Part shown: positions 1 through 8,654 of the stretch, one piece after another
How the letters are laid out: each line of letters starts with the position of its first letter
Position numbering within the stretch: the first letter of the stretch is position 1
NCBI GenBank assembly: GCA_958295915.1
Contig: OY282381.1
Location: forward strand, 4,238,722-4,302,721
Source of the DNA: an uncultured Caldilineaceae bacterium
GTDB taxonomy: Bacteria > Chloroflexota > Anaerolineae > Caldilineales > Caldilineaceae
Direction of reading: 5' to 3'
DNA: 64,000 nucleotides
Translations under genes and position numbers: made by a program
Notes under the pieces: model-generated
Told to the model about the DNA's origin: nothing
Databases searched by the model: none
The model's input: the letters and a program-made list of their open reading frames with translations, nothing else

Positions 1-759
1 CGAGGGAAGGCCCATAACTCGCCCTGGTGGCAGCTTCTAGGCGGCCACGACCCGCGCGTGCCTGTCTATGCCGGCGGCATCGATCTGCAGTTTTCACTCG
101 ACGATCTGCTGGCCCAGTCCGACGACTTTCTGGCGCAGGGCTTCCGCGCCATCAAAATGAAAGTGGGCCGGGAACGGCTCTCAGAGGACCTGGATCGAGT
201 GGCGGCCATGCGTGATCATCTAGGGCCGGACTTTCCGTTGATGGCCGATGCCAATATGCATTGGCGGGTGGATGAAGCCATCCGCGCCGCCCGCGCTCTG
301 ACATCGTACAGTCTGGTCTGGCTGGAGGAGCCGACGATTCCTGACGACGTGACCGGTCACGCCCGTATCGCCCGTGAAGGAGGGGTGCCCATCGCCACCG
401 GCGAGAACTTTCATACCGTCTACGAGTTTCAGCAGATGATCGCCCACGGCGCCATCTCTTTTCCCGAACCGGACGTGGCGACCCTCGGCGGTGTGACCCC
501 CTGGCGCAAAGTGGCTCATTTGGCCGAAACCCATAATCTGCCCATTACCACCCACGGGGTCCACGATCTGCAGGTGCATCTGCTGGCCGCGATTCCCAAC
601 AGCTCCTATCTGGAGGCGCATGGCTTTGGGCTGGATCGTTTCATCCGACATCCTCTGCGTATCAACGATGGCGTTGCCATCGCTCCAGAGAGAGCCGGGC
701 ATGGCGTGGAATTTGACTGGGAGGCGCTGAGGAACATGAATATTGAGCAGAGCTCGTAA
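1..759 (+). CDS. Enolase-superfamily (mandelate racemase/muconate lactonizing) enzyme, 5' partial
   Basis: The reading frame is open from base 1 and runs to the TAA at 757-759, so the window cuts off the N-terminal capping domain and the first barrel strands. What remains is the C-terminal half of an enolase-superfamily barrel. It shows IKMKVG (the KxK pair carrying the catalytic lysine), MADANMHW (first metal Asp), LEEP (second metal Glu), TGEN (third metal Glu) and TTHGVHD (the late His). Members of this family abstract the alpha proton of a carboxylate, most often as sugar-acid dehydratases. The neighbouring dehydrogenases and transporters fit sugar-acid catabolism, but the substrate cannot be read from the sequence. 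A GTG at 58 is only an internal codon. Confidence 0.88.
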   Translation, partial: RGKAHNSPWWQLLGGHDPRVPVYAGGIDLQFSLDDLLAQSDDFLAQGFRAIKMKVGRERLSEDLDRVAAMRDHLGPDFPLMADANMHWRVDEAIRAARALTSYSLVWLEEPTIPDDVTGHARIAREGGVPIATGENFHTVYEFQQMIAHGAISFPEPDVATLGGVTPWRKVAHLAETHNLPITTHGVHDLQVHLLAAIPNSSYLEAHGFGLDRFIRHPLRINDGVAIAPERAGHGVEFDWEALRNMNIEQSS

Positions 760-1047
760 CACGAAGAAGATCGCTATCCTGACAGCGCATGAGTTTGAAG
801 ATATCGAGGGTATGTACACTGCGCTGCAGTTGAGCCAGGCCGGCGCGTCGATCGTAGTTGGCGCCTTGCCGCAGACAGCCCTCGGCCGTCGCGCCCTACA
901 GTGGCGCGCAATATAGTTTTTCTGCGTATCGACGACAAGACCCTGGAGTTTGCAGCCGTCATCCACCGGGCCGGCAAAGTTGTGGCCGCTATCTGTCATG
1001 GGCCCCAGGTACCGAGCGTTAGCCCCATCCTAGGCGGCTCCGTGTAG
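743..1047 (+). pseudogene. Remnant of a DJ-1/PfpI family gene, disrupted by a short palindromic repeat
   Basis: Two pieces in different frames together resemble a DJ-1/PfpI (class I glutamine-amidotransferase-like) protein. The first, from a possible TTG at 743, reads KKIAILTAHEFEDIEGMYTA and continues to GASIVVG, the usual first strand and helix, then stops at 914-916. The second, from 916, reads FAAVIHRAGKVVAAICHGPQ and holds the nucleophile-elbow cysteine motif AICHGP before stopping at 1045-1047. The central strands and the C-terminal third are missing. Between the pieces lies the repeat at 888-911. The gene followed the enolase-superfamily gene with a short overlap. Confidence 0.7.
888..911 (+). 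repeat. Family A palindromic repeat (copy 1)
   Basis: A short element with core GCGCC-CTACAGT-GGCGC that can form a 5-bp GC hairpin. Near-identical copies lie at 16418, 25407, 53653, 57417 and, inverted, at 62529. Here it sits at the break of the PfpI-like pseudogene. Confidence 0.7.
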
Positions 1048-1084
1048 ATCCCACCACCCCGCAGAACGCGCGAACGGAGCGAAC

Positions 1085-1801
1085 ATGAAATTCTCTGAAG
1101 TTGAAGCGTTTGCCTTCGATATTTTTGGCACAGTTGTGGACTGGCGCGGCTCCATCATCCGTGAAGGAGAGGATGTCTGGGCTGCCAAGGGCGTGGACGT
1201 CGACTGGGCGCAATTTGCCGATAGCTGGCGCGCTGGCTATGAACCGGCCATGCGCCGCGTTCGTCTAGGTGAGCTTCCCTGGATGAATATCGATGCCCTC
1301 CACCGCATGATTCTTGATGAATTGCTGGCGCGTTACCGGATTTCAAGCCTGTGTGTGGCCGAGATAGAGCGGCTCAATCGAGTGTGGCATCGGCTCACGC
1401 CGTGGCCGGATGTCGCCGCCGGTCTCGCGCGACTGCGTCGCCGCGCCATCGTTGCCGCCCTCTCCAATGGCAATGTAGCCCTGCTGGTAAACATGGCCAG
1501 GCACGCTGGACTGTGCTGGGACTGTGTGCTCTCTTCCGAGCTGGCCAGGCATTACAAACCAGATCCCGAGGTCTATCAAACAGCCGCTGCGCTGTTAGGG
1601 CTGGAGCCTCGACAGGTGATGATGGTTGCTGCCCACAACCACGACCTGATGGGGGCGCAGACCGTCGGCTTCAGGACGGCCTTCGTCCACCGACCCCAGG
1701 AATATGGGCCAAACCAGGCCACCGACCTGATTCCCGATCCCTCTATTGACGTGGTAGCCGAAGATTTCAACGATCTCGCCGATCGTCTTGGCATTCACTG
1801 A
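1085..1801 (+). CDS. Haloacid dehalogenase, type II (HAD superfamily hydrolase)
   Basis: At 238 aa it has the usual length of type II haloacid dehalogenases. HAD motif I is FDIFGTVVDW near the N-terminus (nucleophile Asp), motif II is ALSNGN (Ser), motif III is the Lys in HYKPDPEVY, and motif IV is AAHNHDLMGA. The family hydrolyses 2-haloacids or small phosphate esters; which applies here is not decidable. The ATG follows GGAGCG six bases upstream. A diverged copy of its 3' end (1700-1790) lies downstream at about 4369-4462, which implies past duplication in this neighbourhood. Confidence 0.88.
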   Translation: MKFSEVEAFAFDIFGTVVDWRGSIIREGEDVWAAKGVDVDWAQFADSWRAGYEPAMRRVRLGELPWMNIDALHRMILDELLARYRISSLCVAEIERLNRVWHRLTPWPDVAAGLARLRRRAIVAALSNGNVALLVNMARHAGLCWDCVLSSELARHYKPDPEVYQTAAALLGLEPRQVMMVAAHNHDLMGAQTVGFRTAFVHRPQEYGPNQATDLIPDPSIDVVAEDFNDLADRLGIH

Positions 1802-1827
1802 AGGTGTTGCAGGCCGGCCCGGCGGAA

Positions 1828-1879
1828 AATTAGGAATTGGGCAGTTCATTCGTAATGCGCACTTGAACAATTCCTAATT
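1828..1879. repeat. Imperfect hairpin with 12-bp inverted repeat
   Basis: AATTAGGAATTG at 1828-1839 is perfectly complementary to CAATTCCTAATT at 1868-1879, with a 28-base loop. It lies 26 bases after the HAD stop codon and has no T-tract, so it may be a repeat rather than a terminator. The half-site AAATTAGGAATTA also occurs near 57030. Confidence 0.5.
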
Positions 1880-1975
1880 GAGACAAGCGGCCAATCAGCA
1901 CGCTACATGTGAGGTATGAGCGCCTTCAGATGTTGAATGGCGGGAATACCGAATTGTTGAATCCAAACTATAGAA

Positions 1976-4249
1976 ATGTGCATCGCCATCGGTGATATTG
2001 TCGAACGAGTGAAAAAAGTATCCTATCCGCAGGACCGCGTGGCCGCGTTGTGCCTTGCATCTATCTCCGGCGTGATCCTCTTTGGATTGACAGCAGCCTG
2101 GCCCTCTCCAACACATGACGAACTGTTCCACTTTCACCGTATCCGTGCACTGGTGGATGCGCTGCGCGTGGGGGTGATCTTGCCGCGCTGGTTTCCCGAC
2201 TTTGCCTTTGGCTATGGCTATCCTGCGCTCAACTATTACTCACCTGGCTTTTATTATCCCCCCGCGCTGCTGCATCTGGCTGGGCTCGATATGGTGTTGA
2301 GCGTACGCCTCTGTCTCACGATGGGCTTCGCGTTTTCAGCATGGTGGATGTTTCACCTGCTACGTCTGTACGTCTCACTATGGCCTGCCATCGTCAGCGT
2401 CATCTGCTTTCAATTCTTTCCCTATCGAATGATCGACCTCTTCGTGCGGGGCGCATTTCCTGAATTCATCGCCTTTATGTGGCTGCCGTTGATCGTCTAC
2501 TACACAATTCAGGCAGTGGCCGTGCATAGACGCGCAGAGATGATGACAGGCGAGGGTCGCTCGCTGCTGGCCAAAGCCGGTCTGTCCTGGGCCGGACTGA
2601 TCGTAACGCACAACCTGGTGGCGCTGATGGCAGTCCTTGTCTTCGGCGTGGCGTTAGCCCTGATCACATTGTTACAGCATAGCGCGCGCGCCGGCGTTCA
2701 TCGCATCCCCGCCATCGCTGTAGCCACGTTGGGCATCGGCATCCTCTTGAGCGCATGGTATACGCTGCCGGCACTGCTGGAGATAAGCTGGGTTATCATC
2801 GGTCATGGACGTTCTGTAGAGGGGTATCTGAACCATTTTGTCGGCTGGACGGAGCTGATTGACTTTGACAGTATCTATACCTATTCTTATCCTCGGTCTG
2901 CTTACACGTATTCCCTGCCGATCTACACAGTTCCGATTGGTGTTGCTGCCTCGATTGCGGCCGTGGCTATGCAAACGCGTGCACTGCGCGTCTGCACGCT
3001 TGTCGCGCTGTTGTTGACGCTTGGCGCCGTCTGGTTGACAACGGATGCGAGCGCCTGGTTATGGACCAGCAGTGAAATCCTGCTGGCCAAACTGCGATTC
3101 CCGTGGCGATGGCAGATATTTGTAGCCTTTGGCGCAGCCCTGCTGTTGGCGGCATCTGTAGAGTCCCTGCGCCGAATTCGACGCCTGCCTGCGTTCACCG
3201 TGCCGCTTCTGGTCATCATCCTATCGGCTTACCTGTTAGCCTATGCGCTGGTCCAACTCGACTATCCGGTGGATGATACGTCATACCAGGATATCTCGGT
3301 CGCTTCCTTGTGGCAATGGGACTCACAATCGGGTAGTGGCGTATGGGGGCCTGAATTCCTGCCCATCTGGATGACTGAACAATATTGGGCAATTGGACGT
3401 GAACCATGGGAACCCACCCCGATCCTGGATGCGATCGATTCTGTGGCAGTTGCGCCAACGCGCGCAGGTCTGTTACAGCAGCAGTTCCAGGTCAGTGCAC
3501 AGCGGGCATTCCGATTGATCTTCCATCAGTTTTACATCCCTGCCTGGCGCGTTACTGTAGACGGCGTTCAGGTGAATACCCAACCAGCGACCAATCTCGG
3601 CCTCATAAGTGTGATGATCCCGCCTGGCGCGCACACGGTTACGCTTGCATGGGGCGCCACACGAGCAGTATGGTTTGGCCGTGCACTGACGGCTATCGGG
3701 TGGGTGGTGGCGTTTGCGCTGCTGAGCCGGGCAGTCAAAGGGACGTCGATCCTCCGACAGGCCGGCGCCATGAGCCTGGTGGTCGTCTGGTTTGCAGCCG
3801 GGGCCCTCATGGTGGTGGCAGCCTCCGCTATCACCGCGCGTGCATGGGATCTATCGGCGATAGGGGCTGAGTATGGCAGTATTCGGTTGGAGGGCGTGCA
3901 GACACCATCACCAACCCGCGCCGGCGATGTGGCGCCTGTTGAACTGACGTGGTTGGTCAAAGGCCCTGGGGAGCCGGTAAGCGCCTTTGTCCATCTGGTT
4001 GACGATGCAGGCGTAGGGATTGCCCAGCACGATGGTCCGCCTGGAGGGGCGTACACGCCATACGGCCGTTGGACACCGGGTCTGATCATACACTCCACCC
4101 ACAATATCACCATACCGGCATCTCTGCCGCCGGGCAACTATCGCCTCATAGCCGGCCTCTATTATCCCGATATATCACACGAGCCGCTTATGCCCATGAA
4201 TGCTGATAGCCCGCGCATAGATATCGGCATGGTGGAGGTATTGCCCTGA
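1976..4249 (+). CDS. Polytopic membrane protein, PTPS-related (PF10131-like) family
   Basis: 757 aa with about a dozen hydrophobic segments in the first 600 residues. The N-terminal region has the signature of the membrane family named '6-pyruvoyl-tetrahydropterin synthase related': HDELFHFHRIRALVDALRVG, then PRW, then FGYGYPALNYYSPGFYYPPA. That layout resembles GT-C glycosyltransferases, with an acidic pair in the first external loop. The last 120 residues look like a beta-sandwich outside the membrane (VELTWLVKGPGEPVSAFVHL and after). The function is unknown; a role in cell-surface glycan transfer is an inference. No clear ribosome site precedes the ATG; a GTG at 2009 is an alternative start. 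Confidence 0.75.
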   Translation: MCIAIGDIVERVKKVSYPQDRVAALCLASISGVILFGLTAAWPSPTHDELFHFHRIRALVDALRVGVILPRWFPDFAFGYGYPALNYYSPGFYYPPALLHLAGLDMVLSVRLCLTMGFAFSAWWMFHLLRLYVSLWPAIVSVICFQFFPYRMIDLFVRGAFPEFIAFMWLPLIVYYTIQAVAVHRRAEMMTGEGRSLLAKAGLSWAGLIVTHNLVALMAVLVFGVALALITLLQHSARAGVHRIPAIAVATLGIGILLSAWYTLPALLEISWVIIGHGRSVEGYLNHFVGWTELIDFDSIYTYSYPRSAYTYSLPIYTVPIGVAASIAAVAMQTRALRVCTLVALLLTLGAVWLTTDASAWLWTSSEILLAKLRFPWRWQIFVAFGAALLLAASVESLRRIRRLPAFTVPLLVIILSAYLLAYALVQLDYPVDDTSYQDISVASLWQWDSQSGSGVWGPEFLPIWMTEQYWAIGREPWEPTPILDAIDSVAVAPTRAGLLQQQFQVSAQRAFRLIFHQFYIPAWRVTVDGVQVNTQPATNLGLISVMIPPGAHTVTLAWGATRAVWFGRALTAIGWVVAFALLSRAVKGTSILRQAGAMSLVVVWFAAGALMVVAASAITARAWDLSAIGAEYGSIRLEGVQTPSPTRAGDVAPVELTWLVKGPGEPVSAFVHLVDDAGVGIAQHDGPPGGAYTPYGRWTPGLIIHSTHNITIPASLPPGNYRLIAGLYYPDISHEPLMPMNADSPRIDIGMVEVLP

Positions 4250-4312
4250 ATCGACCGCCTGCAGTTGACGCTACGTCTGCTCGGGCATAAAGACACCCGC
4301 CCGCGTCATACA

Positions 4313-4462
4313 AATCGTTCTCGGCGCGCATGAGAGCGTTCGCCCCTAACTCGATTCGGCCCCAGAAATATGGGCCAAACCAGTCCACCGACCTGATTCC
4401 CGATCCCTCAATCGACGTGGTAGCCGAGGATTTCAACGATCTCGCCGATCGCCTTCTTTCAG
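4313..4462 (+). pseudogene. Chimeric relic: fragment of an MDR dehydrogenase gene joined to the 3' end of a HAD gene
   Basis: Bases 4318-4367 closely match 9422-9471, inside the dehydrogenase gene at 8655-9653. Bases 4366-4460 match 1697-1790, the 3' end of the HAD dehalogenase gene, with only about seven differences visible. Neither piece has a start codon or a complete domain. The arrangement suggests that a second copy of this gene set once existed and was deleted down to a short scar between the membrane-protein gene and the peptide transporter. Confidence 0.75.
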
Positions 4463-4495
4463 TTTAATTTGATACTGCCTAGTTTTGCGTAGCTG

Positions 4496-5392
4496 TCAAC
4501 TCTGTTGATGCCTGGGGTCGATGGCATCACGCAGACCGTCGCCGATGAAGTTAATACTCAACACTGTCAGGAGAATCATCACCGCCGGGGGCGCCCAGAT
4601 CCACAGACCATCTTGGAGCACATCCAAGCTGCGCGCCGTTTCCAACATGTTTCCCCAACTTGGGGTAGGAAGTGGAATGCCTACACCGAGGAAGCTTAGG
4701 CCCGCTTCGAGAAGAATGGCTCCGTTGACGGCAAAGGTAACAGATGCGAGTAGAGGGGCGACGACGTTGGGCAGTATATGGGTGATGATAATGCGCCGGT
4801 TGTGAGTGCCCAACGCACGCGATGCCAGCACAAACTGCTGCTCGCGTAACGAAAGAACCTGTCCTCGCACCAGGCGCGTGATTCCGGGCCAGCTAAAGAT
4901 CCCGATCAGGAAGATCACGCTGGCAATGCTCTGACCGATGTAGATGGCCGCGGTCAGAATGATCACAACACGGGGAAAGGTCATTACCACATCTGTAAAG
5001 CGCATGATCACATGATCGGTCATTCCCCGATAGTAGCCGGAAATGGAGCCCAGAATAACACCGATGATCGTCGAAATGGTTGCAGCGGCAAAACCCACTG
5101 CCAGTGAGACGCGGCCACCGTAGAGGGTACGACTCCAGATGTCACGCCCGACCCGATCGGTGCCGAAAAAGTGAGCGAGACTGGGAGGCTGGAACTTATC
5201 AGCTAGGTTGAGGGCAGCGTAGTCGTAGCGCGCAATCAGAGGGGCGAACAGGCTCACCAGAAAAACAAACGCAAACATCACCAATCCCGCCACAGCCAAC
5301 GGATGACGTCGAAATCGCCGCCAGGCCTGAGCGGTCGGAGACTGAGATTGGACTGTTCGACTTGCAATGTCTTGCATTGCGTCTGCACTCAT
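4496..5392 (-). CDS. ABC transporter permease, DppC/OppC type
   Basis: 298 aa with the N-terminal cytoplasmic lead, one membrane helix, and the five-helix BPD_transp_1 core of peptide/nickel-type permeases. The EAA loop region reads ILLEAGLSFLGVGIPLPTPS, typical of DppC. It would pair with the DppB-type permease directly upstream (12-base gap) and the family 5 binding protein before that. This forms an importer for peptides, opines or oligosaccharides. No ATP-binding subunit is encoded nearby, so it must be supplied from elsewhere. Confidence 0.9.
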   Translation of the reverse strand: MSADAMQDIASRTVQSQSPTAQAWRRFRRHPLAVAGLVMFAFVFLVSLFAPLIARYDYAALNLADKFQPPSLAHFFGTDRVGRDIWSRTLYGGRVSLAVGFAAATISTIIGVILGSISGYYRGMTDHVIMRFTDVVMTFPRVVIILTAAIYIGQSIASVIFLIGIFSWPGITRLVRGQVLSLREQQFVLASRALGTHNRRIIITHILPNVVAPLLASVTFAVNGAILLEAGLSFLGVGIPLPTPSWGNMLETARSLDVLQDGLWIWAPPAVMILLTVLSINFIGDGLRDAIDPRHQQS

Positions 5393-5404
5393 TGATGGTC
5401 GTTC

Positions 5405-6358
5405 TTATTCATAGCGGATCCTTGGGTCGGCAACAGCGTAGGCCAGATCGGTGATGAGATTGGCTGTCAACACAATCAGTGCCGTGATCAACATGATACC
5501 CATGACCATTGGATAATCCCGGGCAGCCACGGCATCGACTAGGAGGGCCCCCATGCCCGGCCAACTGTAGATGGTCTCGGTAAAGAGCGCGCCGGCCACC
5601 AGAGATGGCAGACTGAGCCCCACCACGGTCACGATAGGCAACAGCGCATTGCGAAATATATGCCGCCACGCCACAGTATTCGGTCTCAGCCCCTTGGCCT
5701 TGGCCGTACGCACATAATCCTCACCTCGCGCCTCCAACATGCTGAAGCGAGTGTAGCGCATGAAGGTTGCTAGATTAAAGATGGCTAGGGTTCCTGCCGG
5801 CAGCGCTAAGTGATAGAGCAGATCGAGGAGCGACTCCGGCTTTCCGATGGTGCGCATGCCGCCGGAAGGAAACCAGCCTAACTGTACCGAGAAGATGTAC
5901 AGACCAAAGATGCCGGCGACGAACGCGGGCATTGAGATGCCGACGAACGAGAGGCCTGTAAATGTGAAATCCCAGATCGAATACTGACGCAGGCCGATGA
6001 AGATGCCAAAAGTTACGCCAACGGTAATGCCAATGACCAAGGCCGTACCCATGAGGACAAAGGTACGCTGCAATCGGATGACCAGGACCTCGGCTACGTC
6101 ATCGCCATTCTTGAAACGAAAACCGAGATCGCCACGCGCAACCTGCCCCAACCATTTAGCATAACGCACCGGCAACGGGTCGTCGAGACCAAAGCGCGCG
6201 CGCACAAAATCGAGGTCCTCCTTTGATATCCCGATCTCTTCGTTGACAAAGAAGTCGACTGGGTCGCCCGGCGCCAGGTTGATCAACAGGAAGATGACAA
6301 CTGTGACCAGAAAAAGAACCGGAATGTTGATCAAAACACGACGCAGAAAATATTGCAT
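5405..6358 (-). CDS. ABC transporter permease, DppB/OppB type
   Basis: 317 aa. The N-terminus MQYFLRRVLINIPVLFLVTV and the following LINLAPGDPVDFFV are characteristic of the DppB family. Six hydrophobic segments follow, with an EAA-like loop around MLEARGEDYVRTAKAKGL. It lies between the substrate-binding protein (104-base gap) and the second permease, in the standard order for a peptide-type importer operon read on the minus strand. Confidence 0.9.
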   Translation of the reverse strand: MQYFLRRVLINIPVLFLVTVVIFLLINLAPGDPVDFFVNEEIGISKEDLDFVRARFGLDDPLPVRYAKWLGQVARGDLGFRFKNGDDVAEVLVIRLQRTFVLMGTALVIGITVGVTFGIFIGLRQYSIWDFTFTGLSFVGISMPAFVAGIFGLYIFSVQLGWFPSGGMRTIGKPESLLDLLYHLALPAGTLAIFNLATFMRYTRFSMLEARGEDYVRTAKAKGLRPNTVAWRHIFRNALLPIVTVVGLSLPSLVAGALFTETIYSWPGMGALLVDAVAARDYPMVMGIMLITALIVLTANLITDLAYAVADPRIRYE

Positions 6359-6461
6359 AGTGTAGTGTCAGGAGGCGGATAGATGCGAAGTGGAGAGAGG
6401 GAGACGGGGCTCATGGCCTCGCCGCCCCCATTCTCCCCGCCTGCGCTGCTGCATTACACAG

Positions 6462-8129
6462 TTACTTCATGTTCCACTCTTGCGAACGGTCGACAAACGG
6501 TCCACCGCCAGGGGCCGGGAAGTAGTGGAAATCCTCGACATTCACTGAAGCGATGCCATACCGGGTGGAGACCCACCAATAGGCGAAGGTAGCCTCCTCA
6601 TTCTGGTGTTTGCAGAGGGCTGTGCGTGCGGTTTTGTACTCTTCGGGTGTCTGGGCCGCGTCCATCGCCGCAAACAATTCGGCGTAGTTCGGATCGTCGA
6701 GACCCCACTGGTTGTCTTCCACGTACCAGATAGGACTGTGCGAAGCGGGACCGCCACCGGCGCCTCGATAGGCAATGTTCCATTCCGCAGCGTTGTCGTC
6801 CACTACTGTGCGCCAGGTCGGTACGTCGAGGAAGGTCGGATTGACATTGACGCCGATATCAGTCAGGTTGGCCTGTATCACGGTCAGAATGTCTTTGGCC
6901 AGCTGTGATGTGTAATAGGTGGGAATGTCCAGGTTGATGCCTTCGAGTGTGACACCATCCGCGGCGGCCTCGGCCAACAGCTCCCGGGCCAACTGGGGAT
7001 TGTATTCGTAATCGTTGGCATCCTCCGGCCAAAACTGAGGGTAGGGATCCTGGCAGGGTGTCGCCTGCGCGGTACCATTGAAGACATCGCGCAAGATCGA
7101 TTCCCGATCGACACCGTACATGATGGCTTGGCGGATCCGCTTATCTGTCCATACCTCATTCTGGTAGTTGTAGTTGAACATATTGGTCACGAACGATGGG
7201 CCAGAGAATATCTGGTAGTCGGGATTGCCCTCGAAACGGCTGGCCACATCGGCACTGACGTAGGTGAAGTCGATGTCACCGCTCTCCAACGCCAGCACGG
7301 CCGCTGTCTCGTCGACGAAGTAGCGATTCACGAGCTGATCTAGTTCCGGCGCGCCATCCCAGTAGAATTCATTGGGCGCGAGGGCCATGAACTGATCCTT
7401 CGCGTAAGAATCGAACTTGAAAGGGCCGGTGCCTATCGGGCTGGTGAACCACCAGTCGCTGCTGAAGATCTCCGTGGACGTGAAATCAATGGCGTGTTCG
7501 GGCAGAGCGTAGAAGCCCCGGAGCGAGTCATAAAAGCGCGGATTAGGCACTGTGAGCTCGATTTCCAGTGTCAGATCGTCCACGACGCGGATACCCACGA
7601 TCTCATCTGCTTCGCCGCTATTGTACTCAGTCCAACCCACAATCTGATTGGCTTGATTAATGCCGTAGTGCGTCACCGCCGCCTGCGGTGCAGAGACGAA
7701 CTCCGCGGTCCATTTCAGATCTGAGGCGGTGAAATCCTCGCCATCATGCCATTTGACACCCTCACGCAGATGAAACGTCCAGACAGTGGCGTCTGTGTTG
7801 GGTTCCCAACGCACGGCTAACGCGGCCTCGCTGGTATGTTCGGAAAAGGCCTCGTCCATCATGATCAGCGGCGTGAAGAGCTTGACAAACCAGGTATTGC
7901 CAGCCCCGTTGTTGTACAGGACGCCTTGGGGGTCGCCGCCAGGTCCGACGTCAAAGCCGCCGATCAGCATCTGCTCGACTGCGGCCGGTTCCTCTCTCGC
8001 TTCAGCGGTAGGTTCTGCGCTCGGGGCGCTTGCCTCTTCGGCGGCAGGCCCTGCAGCGGGTGCGGTGCAACCAACCAGCAATGCCAATACCAAAACGGCA
8101 ACTAAGCTCAGTGGTTTTCTTTTGAACAT
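6462..8129 (-). CDS. ABC transporter substrate-binding lipoprotein, family 5 (SBP_bac_5)
   Basis: 555 aa from the ATG at 8129, preceded by AAGGAG eight bases upstream; an upstream in-frame start at 8204 is less likely because it would put 25 residues before the signal peptide. The N-terminus MFKRKPLSLVAVLVLALLVG ends in the lipobox LLVGC. An Ala/Glu/Pro-rich linker and a full-length family 5 fold follow, including the motif FHLREGVKWHDGEDFTASD. It captures peptide-like or oligosaccharide ligands outside the membrane for the two permeases encoded downstream. Confidence 0.9.
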   Translation of the reverse strand: MFKRKPLSLVAVLVLALLVGCTAPAAGPAAEEASAPSAEPTAEAREEPAAVEQMLIGGFDVGPGGDPQGVLYNNGAGNTWFVKLFTPLIMMDEAFSEHTSEAALAVRWEPNTDATVWTFHLREGVKWHDGEDFTASDLKWTAEFVSAPQAAVTHYGINQANQIVGWTEYNSGEADEIVGIRVVDDLTLEIELTVPNPRFYDSLRGFYALPEHAIDFTSTEIFSSDWWFTSPIGTGPFKFDSYAKDQFMALAPNEFYWDGAPELDQLVNRYFVDETAAVLALESGDIDFTYVSADVASRFEGNPDYQIFSGPSFVTNMFNYNYQNEVWTDKRIRQAIMYGVDRESILRDVFNGTAQATPCQDPYPQFWPEDANDYEYNPQLARELLAEAAADGVTLEGINLDIPTYYTSQLAKDILTVIQANLTDIGVNVNPTFLDVPTWRTVVDDNAAEWNIAYRGAGGGPASHSPIWYVEDNQWGLDDPNYAELFAAMDAAQTPEEYKTARTALCKHQNEEATFAYWWVSTRYGIASVNVEDFHYFPAPGGGPFVDRSQEWNMK

Positions 8130-8654
8130 AGATGTCTCCTTAAAAAGTGATGTTGGATGGATAAAATGACGAGGGTATAACTCCAGAAAAGCCCTTTTCA
8201 GCATGCCGTCCGATCAAACAAGGTATTGAGAAGGCAGAATATGTTGATTTGGTCTGGAAATTCCCTGTTTCATCGCCTAGAAATAAATTATGTTTTGACA
8301 ACGCGGGGATCACTATCTTCTTTACGCGCGGGGAAATAATCCCACAGTGAGCAAGAATGTGTCAAATCCAGGTAGGCGGAGCTAGACTTGATCGTCGGAT
8401 GGATGCCCCGAAATCTGTGTTACACTGGCGCTTGGGAGGAAACCGCGCGGGATTTGCGTACAACCGTCCGTATCGTCGCTGAGCATGGCAGCTTGGCCTA
8501 GGGGAATGCCGCTCCCCCGCCCGCGGTCTGTTGAGTACGGATCACTGGGATGATCTTCTCATTTACAACTTGCTTTTCCGCTACCCCTTCCAGGAGGGTA
8601 TTCACGATCTCCCGCTCACAATTCACGATACGTCCACAGACTCGGAGGAAACCC
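8130..8654. other. Divergent intergenic region
   Basis: About 525 bases between the minus-strand binding-protein gene and the plus-strand dehydrogenase gene. It contains the likely promoter for the transporter (8336-8365) and no convincing gene. An open frame from 8550 merely extends the dehydrogenase frame upstream of its true start. Confidence 0.6.
8336..8365 (-). promoter_or_regulatory. Predicted sigma-70 promoter for the peptide-type transporter
   Basis: On the minus strand TTGACA (8365-8360) is followed after 18 bases by GATTAT (8341-8336), about 200 bases upstream of the binding-protein start. The -35 box is a perfect consensus and the -10 box is four of six. Confidence 0.45.

Noticed and set aside
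220..999. 259-codon minus-strand frame at the left end
   Set aside because: Antisense to the enolase-superfamily gene and the PfpI remnant; no domain seen.
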